A stretch of DNA of 17,969 nucleotides from an uncultured Clostridiaceae bacterium (GCA_905198755.1 CAJKDR010000013.1:1-17969), one strand, 5' to 3'; positions 7,939-15,656 are shown, numbered from the stretch's first letter. Notes: generated from the letters alone by a model not told the origin. A program made the numbers and translations.

Positions 7939-8571
7939 ATGAGAACAAATTTTAATATAGAAGATTTTTCAAATAAATTATTAAATTCTTGTGATAAAGT
8001 ACAATTAAAAACTTTTGAAAAAAATGAAATTGTAACAACATATATTATAAATAGAAATCAAGTTTGTATTGTTTTAAATGGATCAGCAGACTTAATGAGA
8101 TATGACTTTAATGGTAATCAAACAATTGTTGAAAAGTTCAATAAATTTGATGTATTTGGTGAAATTTTTTATCAAATAAATACTAATAACGAATTATTTG
8201 TAATTGCTAAAGAAAAATCTAAAATATTAATTTTTAATTATGATATATTTGAAAAAAAATGTAAAAAAAATTGTAAGATGCATGAAGAATTATTAATAGG
8301 ATTACCAAACTTAGTTCTAACAAAAGTATCAGACTTAAACTTAAGAATAGAATTGCTATCTAAGAAAACAATAAGAGATAAACTAATCTCTTATTTTAGA
8401 ATATTATCAGAAAAAAATTTTAGTAAAACCTTTACTCTTCCCCTTAGTTTAACAGATTTAGCTGATTATCTAAGTGTTGATAGAAGTGCTATGATGAGAG
8501 AAATAAAAAGCTTAAAAAATGAGGGTTTTATAAAAAAATCAGATAAAAATAAAATAACATTATTAAGTTAA
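7939..8571 (+). CDS. Crp/Fnr-family transcriptional regulator
   Basis: A 210-residue protein with the usual layout: an N-terminal beta-roll sensor (about residues 20-105), a dimer helix (about 112-150) and a C-terminal winged helix-turn-helix (about 160-210). The recognition region reads SLTDLADYLSVDRSAMMREI. It is preceded by AAGGAG seven bases before the ATG. Cysteines occur at 18, 43, 108 and 112, the last pair as CKKNC. They could hold a metal or iron-sulfur cluster, or a redox switch, but they are not in the N-terminal arrangement of E. coli Fnr. The gene is divergent from nrdD, and both promoters carry the same palindrome, so the inferred job is to switch on nrdDG and limit its own synthesis, perhaps in response to oxygen, NO or redox state. 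The signal is not evident from sequence. Confidence 0.88.
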   Translation: MRTNFNIEDFSNKLLNSCDKVQLKTFEKNEIVTTYIINRNQVCIVLNGSADLMRYDFNGNQTIVEKFNKFDVFGEIFYQINTNNELFVIAKEKSKILIFNYDIFEKKCKKNCKMHEELLIGLPNLVLTKVSDLNLRIELLSKKTIRDKLISYFRILSEKNFSKTFTLPLSLTDLADYLSVDRSAMMREIKSLKNEGFIKKSDKNKITLLS

Positions 8572-8611
8572 ATTATAATTTATGAAACATTATTTATCTT
8601 GCAAATTAAAA

Positions 8612-8640
8612 TTATTGTTCTAAACAAAGAATTGTATAAT
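8612..8640 (+). promoter_or_regulatory. Possible promoter of the DUF368 gene
   Basis: TATAAT at 8635-8640 is preceded 17 bases upstream by a poor -35 (TTATTG, 8612-8617). A half copy of the operator (TTGCAA, 8599-8604) lies upstream, near -43. The gene's start is set by AGGTG at 8652-8656, six bases before the ATG at 8663. Confidence 0.4.
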
Positions 8641-8662
8641 ATACTCCAATTAGGTGATATAT

Positions 8663-9464
8663 ATGCAATTCTTATTTAATTTTGTTAAAGGAATTTTTAT
8701 TGGTGCAGGTGCTATTTTACCTGGTATTAGTAGTGGTGTACTTTGTATTATATTTGGTATATATGAAAAATTAATAGATAGTATTCTAGGATTTTTTAAA
8801 GATATTAAAAAGAACCTAAAATTTCTCATTCCAATTGCTTTAGGTGGTTTTTTCGGTTGTATTATTTTTAGCAACATTCTTGTTTATTTTTTTGATGCAA
8901 TTCCAGTTCAAACAAAATCTTTATTTATAGGATTACTGTTAGGTAGTATTTATATTTTATACAAGCAAGAATTGAATAAAAGTAAAACTTCTTCGTTTTC
9001 TAGTTATCTATCTTTTATAGTTTGTTTTGTTATAGGTTTAGGCTTAATTTTATTTGAAAATAGTGTTGTATATAAAAGTGGATATTATCCTAATGAATTT
9101 AGCTTCTTATTTTTAGTTTTAAGCGGCTTTTTTATGAGCTTTGGAATTGTTATACCCCGGAGTTAGTAGCACCGTTATTTTAATGATTTTAGGCGTATAT
9201 AATACATATCTTAGTGCAGTTTCTATTGTAAATATGAATGTAATTTTTCCAATGATTATTGGAGTAACTGTCGGTTCACTAATTTTAATGAAATTAATAA
9301 AAAAATTATTAACATATTTTCATTCTCAAACTATGTTCGGAATAATTGGATTTAGCCTTGGCAGTTTATTAATCCTCTATCCTACATATTCTTTAAACAT
9401 AGAAAGTTTAATTTCAGTAATTATATTGATTTTAGGATTTCTTGTCGGAAAAAATATAGCTTAG
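8663..9464 (+). pseudogene. DUF368 (PopT-type) polyprenyl-phosphate transporter candidate, broken by a +1 frameshift
   Basis: A hydrophobic multi-pass membrane protein with the two inverted-repeat signatures of DUF368: GAILPGISSGVLCIIFGIYE near the start, and IVIPGVSSTVILMILGVYN in the second half. DUF368 and DedA proteins are reported to carry undecaprenyl phosphate back across the membrane for reuse in envelope synthesis. The first frame ends in TAG at 9164-9166, 167 residues after the ATG at 8663. The second half is in the next frame up to 9464. The cause is a run of four Cs at 9155-9158: three Cs would restore IPGVSS and one ORF of 266 residues, the family's normal size. A GTG at 8654 is an alternative start, but it would overlap the ribosome site. 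Otherwise the sequence is clean, so a sequencing error, a recent mutation or a switchable run are all possible. Confidence 0.85.
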
Positions 9465-9530
9465 GTATTTTATAGAATAACAAAAATTTGCAGAGTAAAT
9501 TTCTGTTCAAAGTATTTATATATTAATATA

Positions 9531-9555
9531 AAAATAGTGCCACTAAAAGTAGCAC
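9531..9555 (-). terminator. Intrinsic terminator after the 113-residue gene
   Basis: On the minus strand, GTGCTACT (9555-9548) pairs with AGTGGCAC (9544-9537), with one G-U pair, around a 3-base loop. It is followed by TATTTTTA. The site is 13 bases past the stop of the minus-strand gene and also lies between convergent genes. On the plus strand the G-U becomes a C/A mismatch, so it is weaker there. Confidence 0.7.
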
Positions 9556-9567
9556 CATTTTCGAATG

Positions 9568-9909
9568 TTAGTTTTTATCAGGTTCTTCATATTCGAACAA
9601 ATAGAAGATTTCAACTGTGTCAGTATCTTTGTCTACTGTAGTTGCTTTGTCGCAATTTGAAATTCTAGGAAAATCATATAAATTGCTAAACAATCCGATA
9701 ATTACTTTCATTCCGTCTATATCACATGAAAAACTTTCTTTTATCAATTCAAAAGATTTATCATCTTTATTGTACATGCGAATTGATACTTGTGATGGGG
9801 CTTCGTTATCCACATTGGACATCTTTAATGATATTCCAATCATACTAGTTTCGGAGCTTACCGTTTCTCTTATCCGTTCCAACATGTGAGATATGCTATT
9901 TTCGATCAT
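9568..9909 (-). CDS. Hypothetical protein, 113 residues
   Basis: I do not recognise a family. The protein is acidic at its C-terminus (EYEEPDKN), has no membrane segment or signal peptide, and has two cysteines (in FSCDIDG and SNCDKA). Its predicted mix is an amphipathic N-terminal helix (ISHMLERIRETV) followed by alternating strands, which suggests a small cytosolic alpha/beta fold. Translation is well supported by AAGGAGGTC about nine bases before the ATG. It has its own promoter, a palindrome just after the start site, and a terminator, so it is a single-gene unit between convergent DUF368 and upstream trhP. A strong ribosome site and an autonomous, probably regulated promoter argue that it is real. 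Confidence 0.75.
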   Translation of the reverse strand: MIENSISHMLERIRETVSSETSMIGISLKMSNVDNEAPSQVSIRMYNKDDKSFELIKESFSCDIDGMKVIIGLFSNLYDFPRISNCDKATTVDKDTDTVEIFYLFEYEEPDKN

Positions 9910-9938
9910 AAAAATATGACCTCCTTAAAAATATTTTT

Positions 9939-9995
9939 GATATGGTAATTGCCATTATCAATATTAATTATATCATGTTTTACATAAAATTGCAA
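9939..9995 (-). promoter_or_regulatory. Promoter and putative operator of the 113-residue gene
   Basis: On the minus strand TTGCAA (9995-9990), a 17-base spacer and TATAAT (9972-9967) predict a start near 9960. Directly downstream, 9939-9959 is an imperfect palindrome with the core TGGTAATTGCCA (plus strand) and GATA/TATC ends. It is placed where a repressor would bind, or where a 5'-leader hairpin would form. Confidence 0.6.
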
Positions 9996-10020
9996 AAAGA
10001 TGTGTTTTACACATCTTTTT
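9994..10020 (-). terminator. Intrinsic terminator overlapping the trhP stop codon
   Basis: AAAAAGATGTG (minus 10020-10010) pairs with CACATCTTTTT (10004-9994) over 11 bp or more, ending in a T-run. The trhP stop TAA (10009-10007) sits in the loop. It closes the unit that starts with the S1 gene. Confidence 0.85.
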
Positions 10021-11245
10021 TTCTTCTAATTATCCAATTTTCCTCACATTTTATTGGTAAGTGCATTTTTACTGTTTGTCCTTGTTTTCCTGGGTTAACG
10101 CATTCTATTTCTTCATTTGTTTCAGAGTCCCATAATTTTTCTATGTTAAACACATAATTATTAATAGTTCCTGGAATTAATATCTCCAATGTATCCCCTA
10201 CTTTTAATTTGTTTCTTATTTCTATTATTGATTTGTCTTCATCATATTTTAATATTTTACCACCAAATTCATATTGTAAATTATATTGCTTTCCTTCATA
10301 TTCTTGAAAGTCTTTATTATTTCTATCATTAAAATAAAATGTTGTTAATCCTCTAGTTTTTGTTTTTTCTAATTCTTTTAGATATTTAGTATAATCATAG
10401 TTTTCTGTGTTCTTTATACATTCATCTATTGCAGTTCTATAAGTATTTATAACAGATGCTAAATAATATTCTGTTTTTAGTCTACCTTCTATTTTTAAAC
10501 TATCTACTCCCATTTCAATAATTTCTGGTAATTCCTTTATTAAGCATAAATCTTTTGATGAAAATATATATGTTCCATGTTCATCATCTTCTACAGGCAT
10601 TAGATTACCTGGATTATTTTTTTCTTCAACATATACATTATAAGCCCATCTGCAACTCTGTGCACAGTCTCCAAGATTAGCACTTCTACATGCTAAAAAA
10701 TCACTTAAGAAGCATCTTCCTGAATATCCAAAGCAAATTGCTCCATGAACAAATATTTCTGTTTCTAAATCATCTGGAGTTTTTTCAATTATTTCTCTTA
10801 TTTGTTCTTTATTTAATTCTCTTCCTAATATAACTCTTTTTGCTCCATTTTTCTCCCAAAAATTTGCATTATGATAGCTTACTATATTAGCTTGTGTGCT
10901 TATATGTATATCAACATTAGGAGCATATTTTTTAAATATTTCTACTATTCCTCCATCTGAAATAATAGCTCCATCTACTTTTATATCATTTAATATTTTT
11001 GCTTGTTTTATTACTTCTTCATATTTATCATCCCAAGCAAAAATATTGACTGCAGCATATACCTTTTTTCCTATACTATGTGCATATTCAATTGTTTTTT
11101 CTAATTCGTCATCATTTACAGAAACCCTACTTCTTAATGATAAAGAAGATGTTCCCATATATACAGCGTCTGCACCATATAAAAAAGCAATTTTTGCTTT
11201 TTCAAAAGATCCTGCTGGTGCTAATAATTCCGGTTTTTTGTTCAT
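10007..11245 (-). CDS. trhP: U32 peptidase-family tRNA 5-hydroxyuridine synthesis protein
   Basis: A 412-residue member of the U32 (YegQ/YrrO) family. Proteins of this family (TrhP) hydroxylate U34 of tRNA using prephenate, the first step to 5-methoxyuridine. The family signature EIFVHGAICFGYSGRCFLS is at about 163-181, with Cys171 and Cys178, followed by Cys186, Cys194 and Cys198 (GDCAQSC), probable iron-sulfur ligands. The N-terminus PELLAPAG starts a TIM-barrel-like domain, and a beta-rich C-terminal domain begins near 320. It lies downstream of trmR, which methylates the hydroxyl, and the B. subtilis yrrM-yrrN-yrrO cluster has the same pairing. No second U32 gene is seen here. The ATG has AGGAG seven bases upstream. 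The gene is last in its unit, and the terminator holds its stop codon. Confidence 0.88.
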   Translation of the reverse strand: MNKKPELLAPAGSFEKAKIAFLYGADAVYMGTSSLSLRSRVSVNDDELEKTIEYAHSIGKKVYAAVNIFAWDDKYEEVIKQAKILNDIKVDGAIISDGGIVEIFKKYAPNVDIHISTQANIVSYHNANFWEKNGAKRVILGRELNKEQIREIIEKTPDDLETEIFVHGAICFGYSGRCFLSDFLACRSANLGDCAQSCRWAYNVYVEEKNNPGNLMPVEDDEHGTYIFSSKDLCLIKELPEIIEMGVDSLKIEGRLKTEYYLASVINTYRTAIDECIKNTENYDYTKYLKELEKTKTRGLTTFYFNDRNNKDFQEYEGKQYNLQYEFGGKILKYDEDKSIIEIRNKLKVGDTLEILIPGTINNYVFNIEKLWDSETNEEIECVNPGKQGQTVKMHLPIKCEENWIIRRKKDV

Positions 11246-11254
11246 ATTTTTCTC

Positions 11255-11953
11255 CTATATTAATTTATTTTTTTCTTCTGGTTCTTTTATTGTTGTTATG
11301 TCTACAAATGGATAAAGTCTTCTTATTATTTCTTTATATTTTAATTCATAAAAGCCATTTTCTCTAGACACCCACATTCTAGGTATTTGTTTTCCAATTA
11401 TTAATGTTTCATTGTTTAGCTTGTTTTGAATTTCTTCTTTGTTTACTTTTTTGTAATCATGATGACTAGCTTCTGTATTTAATTCAACATCTATTGTTTT
11501 AAATTGGCATTCTACTGCTGGTACATTATGACTTGCTAATGTACTATTATTTCCTTTTTTTATTGAATAAGACTCATGCCATGCTTTATAGCCATTTTCT
11601 TTATTATGAAATTTTGATCTTGTACTTTTAAATGTTTTTTCTAGTTCTTCTTTAATTTCATGAATTTCATTTTCGTTGGCACATATTATTTCAATCCCAA
11701 ATACATCATCAAGCATTTTATTTTTTTGAAAATTTTTAACTGCGCTGTCAGTATCTTTTATTCTTGCTCTAATTTCTATAAATTGACTAATTTGAGCATG
11801 ATTTTTTAAGTTCTCTATTACATCATAAACGTAATTCATAAATTCAAAAAATCCATTTTCTTGAGAATTAACAAAGTCTGCATATAAATTTTCTTTGTTA
11901 ACTCTTTCTATTATTTCATTAGTAGATATTGTTTCTTTATATTGATCTAACAT
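11255..11953 (-). CDS. RelA/SpoT nucleotidyltransferase-domain protein (small alarmone synthetase-like)
   Basis: A 232-residue protein with several marks of the (p)ppGpp synthetase fold in the right order: RARIKDTDSAVKNFQKN (62-78, like the R-x-K start), DDVFGIEIIC (82-91, like D-x-x-GIR-I), ENGYKAWHESY (119-129, like NGY-S-H), VECQFKT (147-153, like VEIQ-R-T with the catalytic Glu) and EASHHDYK (161-168, like A-x-EH-x-YK). There is no HD hydrolase, TGS or ACT domain. Differences from active synthetases are GIE in place of GIR and no clear DY-x-x-PK before NGY, so activity is uncertain. The gene lies between trmR and trhP. The ATG is one base after the trmR stop, with its ribosome site inside trmR (translational coupling). 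It may be a SAS enzyme or a related nucleotide or RNA pyrophosphotransferase. Confidence 0.72.
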   Translation of the reverse strand: MLDQYKETISTNEIIERVNKENLYADFVNSQENGFFEFMNYVYDVIENLKNHAQISQFIEIRARIKDTDSAVKNFQKNKMLDDVFGIEIICANENEIHEIKEELEKTFKSTRSKFHNKENGYKAWHESYSIKKGNNSTLASHNVPAVECQFKTIDVELNTEASHHDYKKVNKEEIQNKLNNETLIIGKQIPRMWVSRENGFYELKYKEIIRRLYPFVDITTIKEPEEKNKLI

Positions 11954-11954
11954 A

Positions 11955-12545
11955 CTAATTTCTCCTCTTGCTAATAGCTAAACCGTCTCCTATTTCTAAA
12001 ATTTCTGTTATTAAATTTGGATCTTCTGTTGTTTCTTTTATATATTCTCGTAAATTTCTTACAGCGGTTCTTTGTTTATGTTTATTATAATCGCTCATAA
12101 CATACCCCTTATATAATATGTTATCAGCTAATATTATACCATCATTTTTTAATAATCTTAAAGCATGTTCTAAAAAAATAGGATATTTCCCTTTTGCAGC
12201 ATCTATAAATACCATATCATATTTTTTATTAATAGTTGGTAATATTTCAACTGCATCTCCTGAAATTATATTAATTTGTTTTTCTACCTCTGCTTTTTTT
12301 ACATTTATTTTTGCTTCTTCTATTCTTTGTTCATCTCTCTCAATTGTATCAATAATTCCATCATCGCTTAAAAACTTAGTAAAACAGATAGCAGAATAGC
12401 CAACAGCAGTACCTATTTCTAGAATACTGCTTATTTTTTTGTCATTATATAATTCATAAATATATTCCAATGTGTCATCCATTATAATTGGTATATGATT
12501 TTCTAAAGCTTTTTCTTTTATTTCTAATAGTGCTATTTTATTCAC
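11955..12545 (-). CDS. trmR: tRNA 5-hydroxyuridine methyltransferase
   Basis: A 196-residue class I SAM-dependent O-methyltransferase of the YrrM type. The SAM-binding motif is ILEIGTAVGYSA (41-52), followed by the acidic TIERDEQR (67-74), and metal-site residues Asp115 (VFIDAAKGKY) and Asp141-Asn142 (ILADNILY). YrrM/TrmR of B. subtilis converts 5-hydroxyuridine at tRNA position 34 to 5-methoxyuridine, and the U32-family trhP two genes downstream supplies that substrate, which supports this call over a catechol methyltransferase. The start is a GTG at 12545, the only sensible one, with AAAGG eight bases upstream, which forms the last codons of the preceding gene. The length and motifs are complete. 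Confidence 0.86.
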   Translation of the reverse strand: MNKIALLEIKEKALENHIPIIMDDTLEYIYELYNDKKISSILEIGTAVGYSAICFTKFLSDDGIIDTIERDEQRIEEAKINVKKAEVEKQINIISGDAVEILPTINKKYDMVFIDAAKGKYPIFLEHALRLLKNDGIILADNILYKGYVMSDYNKHKQRTAVRNLREYIKETTEDPNLITEILEIGDGLAISKRRN

Positions 12546-12550
12546 GATTT

Positions 12551-12832
12551 TTACCTTTCTTCTCTTTCAAAATGGTAATCAACATATGTTTCAAAAAAAC
12601 TTTTAACGGTTGAATTTGTATATGTTTTCAATAAATATGAGATAATTTCCTCTTTACTATGGTGCTTTCTTATCATTCTTTTTATATCTTCATGTATTCT
12701 TCTTCGTTCTATGCTGTCAGGACTTGTAGGAATTTTATGCGACTCAGAGATTCCAATTTCATTATATCTTCCACCTTTATAAGAAGAGGTCTTGTTTAAT
12801 CTTTCAACTCCTGATTTTAAATATGTTTTCAT
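12551..12832 (-). CDS. Hypothetical protein, 93 residues, between typA and trmR
   Basis: I do not recognise a family. The protein is strongly charged and basic in the first two thirds, with a Ser/Thr/Pro-containing segment (SHKIPTSPDS, about 31-40), then an Arg/Lys/His-rich helix (ERRRIHEDIKRMIRKHH) and an aromatic tail (FFETYVDYHFE). It has no cysteines, signal peptide or membrane segment. The ATG has GGAGA eight bases upstream, the gene starts eight bases after the typA stop, and it ends six bases before the trmR start, so it is translated as part of the unit. The basic helix would suit RNA or ribosome binding, in keeping with its neighbours, but that is inference only. Confidence 0.72.
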   Translation of the reverse strand: MKTYLKSGVERLNKTSSYKGGRYNEIGISESHKIPTSPDSIERRRIHEDIKRMIRKHHSKEEIISYLLKTYTNSTVKSFFETYVDYHFEREER

Positions 12833-12840
12833 TTTTTCTC

Positions 12841-14658
12841 CTACTTATTTCTTCTAGCTTCTCTTTCTCTTGTTTTTGTATCTAATATTTTCTTTCTTAA
12901 TCTAATGTTTTTAGGTGTTACTTCTACTAATTCATCATCTTGAATAAATTCAATTGCTTTTTCTAATGACATTTGAATTGGTGGAACTAATCTTAAAGCA
13001 TCATCTGAACCTGAAGCTCTAGTATTAGTTAAATGTTTTTCTTTACATACATTTATTGCTAAGTCTTCATTTCTAGAATTTAATCCAACTATCATTCCTT
13101 CATATACTTCTACACCAGGTCCTATAAATAATTCACCTTTATCTTGTGCATTGTATAATCCATATGTTATAGATGTTCCAGCTTCCCATGCAACAATTGT
13201 ACCTCTTGTTCTTGCTTGAATATCACCCTTATATTCTTCATATGAATCAAATATATGGTTCATTGTTCCTTCACCTTTAGTGTCTGTTAAGAATTCTGTT
13301 CTATAACCAATTAATCCTCTTGCTGGAATCTTGAATTCTACTTTTGTATGACCATCTTCTGCAGGTTCCATATTAAGCATTTCAGCTTTTCTTCTTCCTA
13401 ATTTTTCAATAACATTTCCTATACAATCATCTGGAACATTTACAACTAATCTTTCAATTGGTTCACATTTCTTTCCATCTATTTCTTTAAAAATAACTTT
13501 TGGACGAGATACTAATAATTCAAATCCTTCTCTTCTCATTGTTTCTATTAATACAGATAAGTGTAATTCACCACGTCCAGATACTTCAAATGCTTCTGCT
13601 CTATCTGTTTCTTTTACTCTTAAACTTACATTTCTTTCAAGTTCTTTAAATAATCTATCTCTTAAATGTCTTGATGTAACAAACTCACCTTCACGTCCTG
13701 CGAAAGGTCCATCGTTTACACTAAATGTCATAGAAACTGTTGGTTCATCTATATCAACAAAAGGTATCTTTTCTGGATTTGCTGGATCACAAATTGTATC
13801 ACCTATATTTATATCTGAAATTCCTGCTATTTCAATAATATCTCCTGCTTTTGCTTCTTCAACTTCTACTTTCTTTAATCCTTGATGTGTATAAACTTTG
13901 GCTATTTTTCCATTTACTGTTTTATCATCTTTTTTGCATATAACAACATTCATTCCTGTTTTTACTGTTCCACGCTCTAGTCTACCTACTGCGATTCTTC
14001 CAACATAATCATCATAATCTATGTTAGATACCAACATTTGCATTGTTCCATCTTCATCACATTCTGGTGGATTTATTGTATTTATTATTGTCTCAAATAA
14101 ACATGTTAAATCAGATGATTCATCTTCTAGATTCATTTTTCCTATTCCTAATTTTGCTGAAGCATATACAACAGGAAAATCTAATTGTTCATCTGTTGCA
14201 TTTAGTTCTATAAATAATTCAATTACTTCATCAACAACTTTTTCTGGATTTGCTCCAGGTCTATCTATTTTATTTATGACAACTATTGGTTTTAAGTCTA
14301 ATGCTAATGATTTCTTTAAAACCTCTCTTGTTTGAGGCATTGCTCCTTCAAAAGCATCTACTAGTAATAAAACACCATCAACTGTTTTTAAAACTCTTTC
14401 TACTTCTCCTCCAAAGTCTGCGTGTCCTGGAGTATCTACTATATTTATTTTTACATCTTTATATTGTACTGATGTATTTTTAGAAAGTATTGTTATTCCT
14501 CTTTCTTTTTCCAAATCATTAGAGTCCATTACTCTATCTTGTACTACTTCATTATCTCTAAAAACATGGCTTTGTTTTAGTAGTGCATCTACTAAAGTTG
14601 TTTTTCCATGATCAACGTGTGCTATAATTGCAATATTTCTTATATTTTTATTATTCAT
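12841..14658 (-). CDS. typA: Translational GTPase TypA/BipA
   Basis: At 605 residues this has the family's normal length. GTPase motifs are complete: G1 AHVDHGKT (13-20), G2 ERGIT (52-56), G3 DTPGH (75-79), G4 NKID (129-132) and G5 SAK (167-169). EF-G-like domains follow: domain II about 200-290, a domain III-like RGELHLSVLIE segment, domain V with ARGLIGYRTEF, and the BipA-specific C-terminal domain to the Lys/Arg-rich end. TypA binds the ribosome at the factor site and assists ribosome assembly and translation under stress or cold. It follows the S1 gene by 13 bases, with AAGGAG before its ATG. A GTPase that can bind (p)ppGpp in some species lies in one unit with a synthetase-like gene, which may or may not be functional linkage. 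Confidence 0.97.
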   Translation of the reverse strand: MNNKNIRNIAIIAHVDHGKTTLVDALLKQSHVFRDNEVVQDRVMDSNDLEKERGITILSKNTSVQYKDVKINIVDTPGHADFGGEVERVLKTVDGVLLLVDAFEGAMPQTREVLKKSLALDLKPIVVINKIDRPGANPEKVVDEVIELFIELNATDEQLDFPVVYASAKLGIGKMNLEDESSDLTCLFETIINTINPPECDEDGTMQMLVSNIDYDDYVGRIAVGRLERGTVKTGMNVVICKKDDKTVNGKIAKVYTHQGLKKVEVEEAKAGDIIEIAGISDINIGDTICDPANPEKIPFVDIDEPTVSMTFSVNDGPFAGREGEFVTSRHLRDRLFKELERNVSLRVKETDRAEAFEVSGRGELHLSVLIETMRREGFELLVSRPKVIFKEIDGKKCEPIERLVVNVPDDCIGNVIEKLGRRKAEMLNMEPAEDGHTKVEFKIPARGLIGYRTEFLTDTKGEGTMNHIFDSYEEYKGDIQARTRGTIVAWEAGTSITYGLYNAQDKGELFIGPGVEVYEGMIVGLNSRNEDLAINVCKEKHLTNTRASGSDDALRLVPPIQMSLEKAIEFIQDDELVEVTPKNIRLRKKILDTKTREREARRNK

Positions 14659-14671
14659 TTTCTTTCTCCTT

Positions 14672-15592
14672 TTATTTATTATTTATATAATCTTCATATC
14701 CATATTCTTTTGATGTTCCTTCAAGTTCTTTAATTGATAAACCTATTTTTCTACTTTCTTTATCAATATTTATTATTTTAGCATTTACCATTTGTCCTAT
14801 TTCTAATTCATCTTCTGGTTTTGCAACTCTATGTAATGTTGTTATTTCTGAATTATGTACTAATCCTTCTAAACCTTTTTCTATTTCTACAAAAGCTCCA
14901 AATGGTGCAAATTTAATTACCTTGCATGTTACAACATCATTAATATTATATTTACTTGCTAAAGCATACCAAGGATTTTCACCTTTTAGAGGATATGCAA
15001 GTGATATTTTGTTGTTTTCTTTATCAAAATCTTTTACTATTACTTCTATGACTTCTCCAACATTAAATTTGTCTTCTAATTTTTCGTCTTTATTCCAAAA
15101 TATCTCTGAAATATGTAGTAATCCTTTAGTTGGTCCTAAATTAATAAATAAACCATAGTCAGCAATTTTATCAATTGTTCCTGTATATCTCTTTCCTATT
15201 TTTATATTATCCCAAAACTCTTTTAAACTTTTAGCTCTTTCTTCTCTTTTTATTTCACGTTCTTTAGCTTCTTTAATTCTTTTTTCCTTTTCTTCTTTTA
15301 TCTTTCTTCTTTTTTCTACTCTTTTATAAGATAAAAGAACATTTCCTAATCCATCATTCCACTTTAAAACATCAGCAGTAATTGTATCTCCTGGATTAAA
15401 TTCATCTTTAGGATTTTTATTTTCATCTTCTGAATATTCCTTTAATGGTATAATTCCATCTGCTTTATATCCAAAGTCAACAAAAATTTCTCCTTTTGAA
15501 GATACTTCAATAACTTTTCCTGTTATTGTTTTATCAAATCTTTTTTCTTCTAAAGATTTATTGAACAATTCTTCAAAATTTTCTTCTTCCAT
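14672..15592 (-). CDS. S1-domain RNA-binding protein (ribosomal protein S1-like, three S1 domains)
   Basis: A 306-residue protein with three S1 (OB-fold) RNA-binding domains: about 20-90 (GKVIEVSSKGEIFVDFGYKADG), 133-200 (GTIDKIADYGLFINLG) and 217-287 (CKVIKFAPFGAFVEIEKGLEG). A very charged Lys/Glu/Arg helix (about 92-125), probably a coiled coil, separates the first two. Three domains, rather than the six of the E. coli protein, fits the short S1-like proteins of clostridia, which often lie beside cmk. It probably helps mRNA engage the 30S subunit. It has its own perfect consensus promoter and a hairpin in its leader. The ribosome site is weak (AAGGT about eight bases before the ATG), so translation control through the leader is plausible. 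First gene of the typA-trmR-trhP unit. Confidence 0.88.
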   Translation of the reverse strand: MEEENFEELFNKSLEEKRFDKTITGKVIEVSSKGEIFVDFGYKADGIIPLKEYSEDENKNPKDEFNPGDTITADVLKWNDGLGNVLLSYKRVEKRRKIKEEKEKRIKEAKEREIKREERAKSLKEFWDNIKIGKRYTGTIDKIADYGLFINLGPTKGLLHISEIFWNKDEKLEDKFNVGEVIEVIVKDFDKENNKISLAYPLKGENPWYALASKYNINDVVTCKVIKFAPFGAFVEIEKGLEGLVHNSEITTLHRVAKPEDELEIGQMVNAKIINIDKESRKIGLSIKELEGTSKEYGYEDYINNK

Positions 15593-15620
15593 ATTTTTAC
15601 CTTACTTTCTTGGATAATTA

Positions 15621-15652
15621 TTTTTAGGACACGGCTTGCCATGTCCTAAAAA
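15621..15652 (-). other. Palindromic hairpin in the S1 gene leader
   Basis: TTTTTAGGACA (15621-15631) and TGTCCTAAAAA (15642-15652) are perfect 11-bp arms. The ten bases between can pair further through GGC/GCC. On the minus strand it starts about five bases after the predicted start site and ends 28 bases before the ATG. The A/T flanks are in the wrong order for a terminator (T-run first, A-run last). It is a candidate leader control element (S1 autoregulation is known in E. coli), or one of a family of dispersed palindromes. Confidence 0.65.
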
Positions 15653-15656
15653 TGCT

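Noticed and set aside
8650..8877. Minus-strand 75-residue ORF opposite the DUF368 gene
   Set aside because: It lies wholly within the DUF368 coding strand's antisense, has no ribosome site, and the plus frame has clear family motifs.
11255..11953. Calling the synthetase-like gene relQ/relP with confidence
   Set aside because: Key residues differ (GIE for GIR, no DY-PK segment), so only the domain family is supported.
15621..15652. S1-leader hairpin as the plsC terminator
   Set aside because: The U/A flanks are in the wrong order, and a proper terminator lies earlier at 15694-15723, upstream of the S1 promoter.
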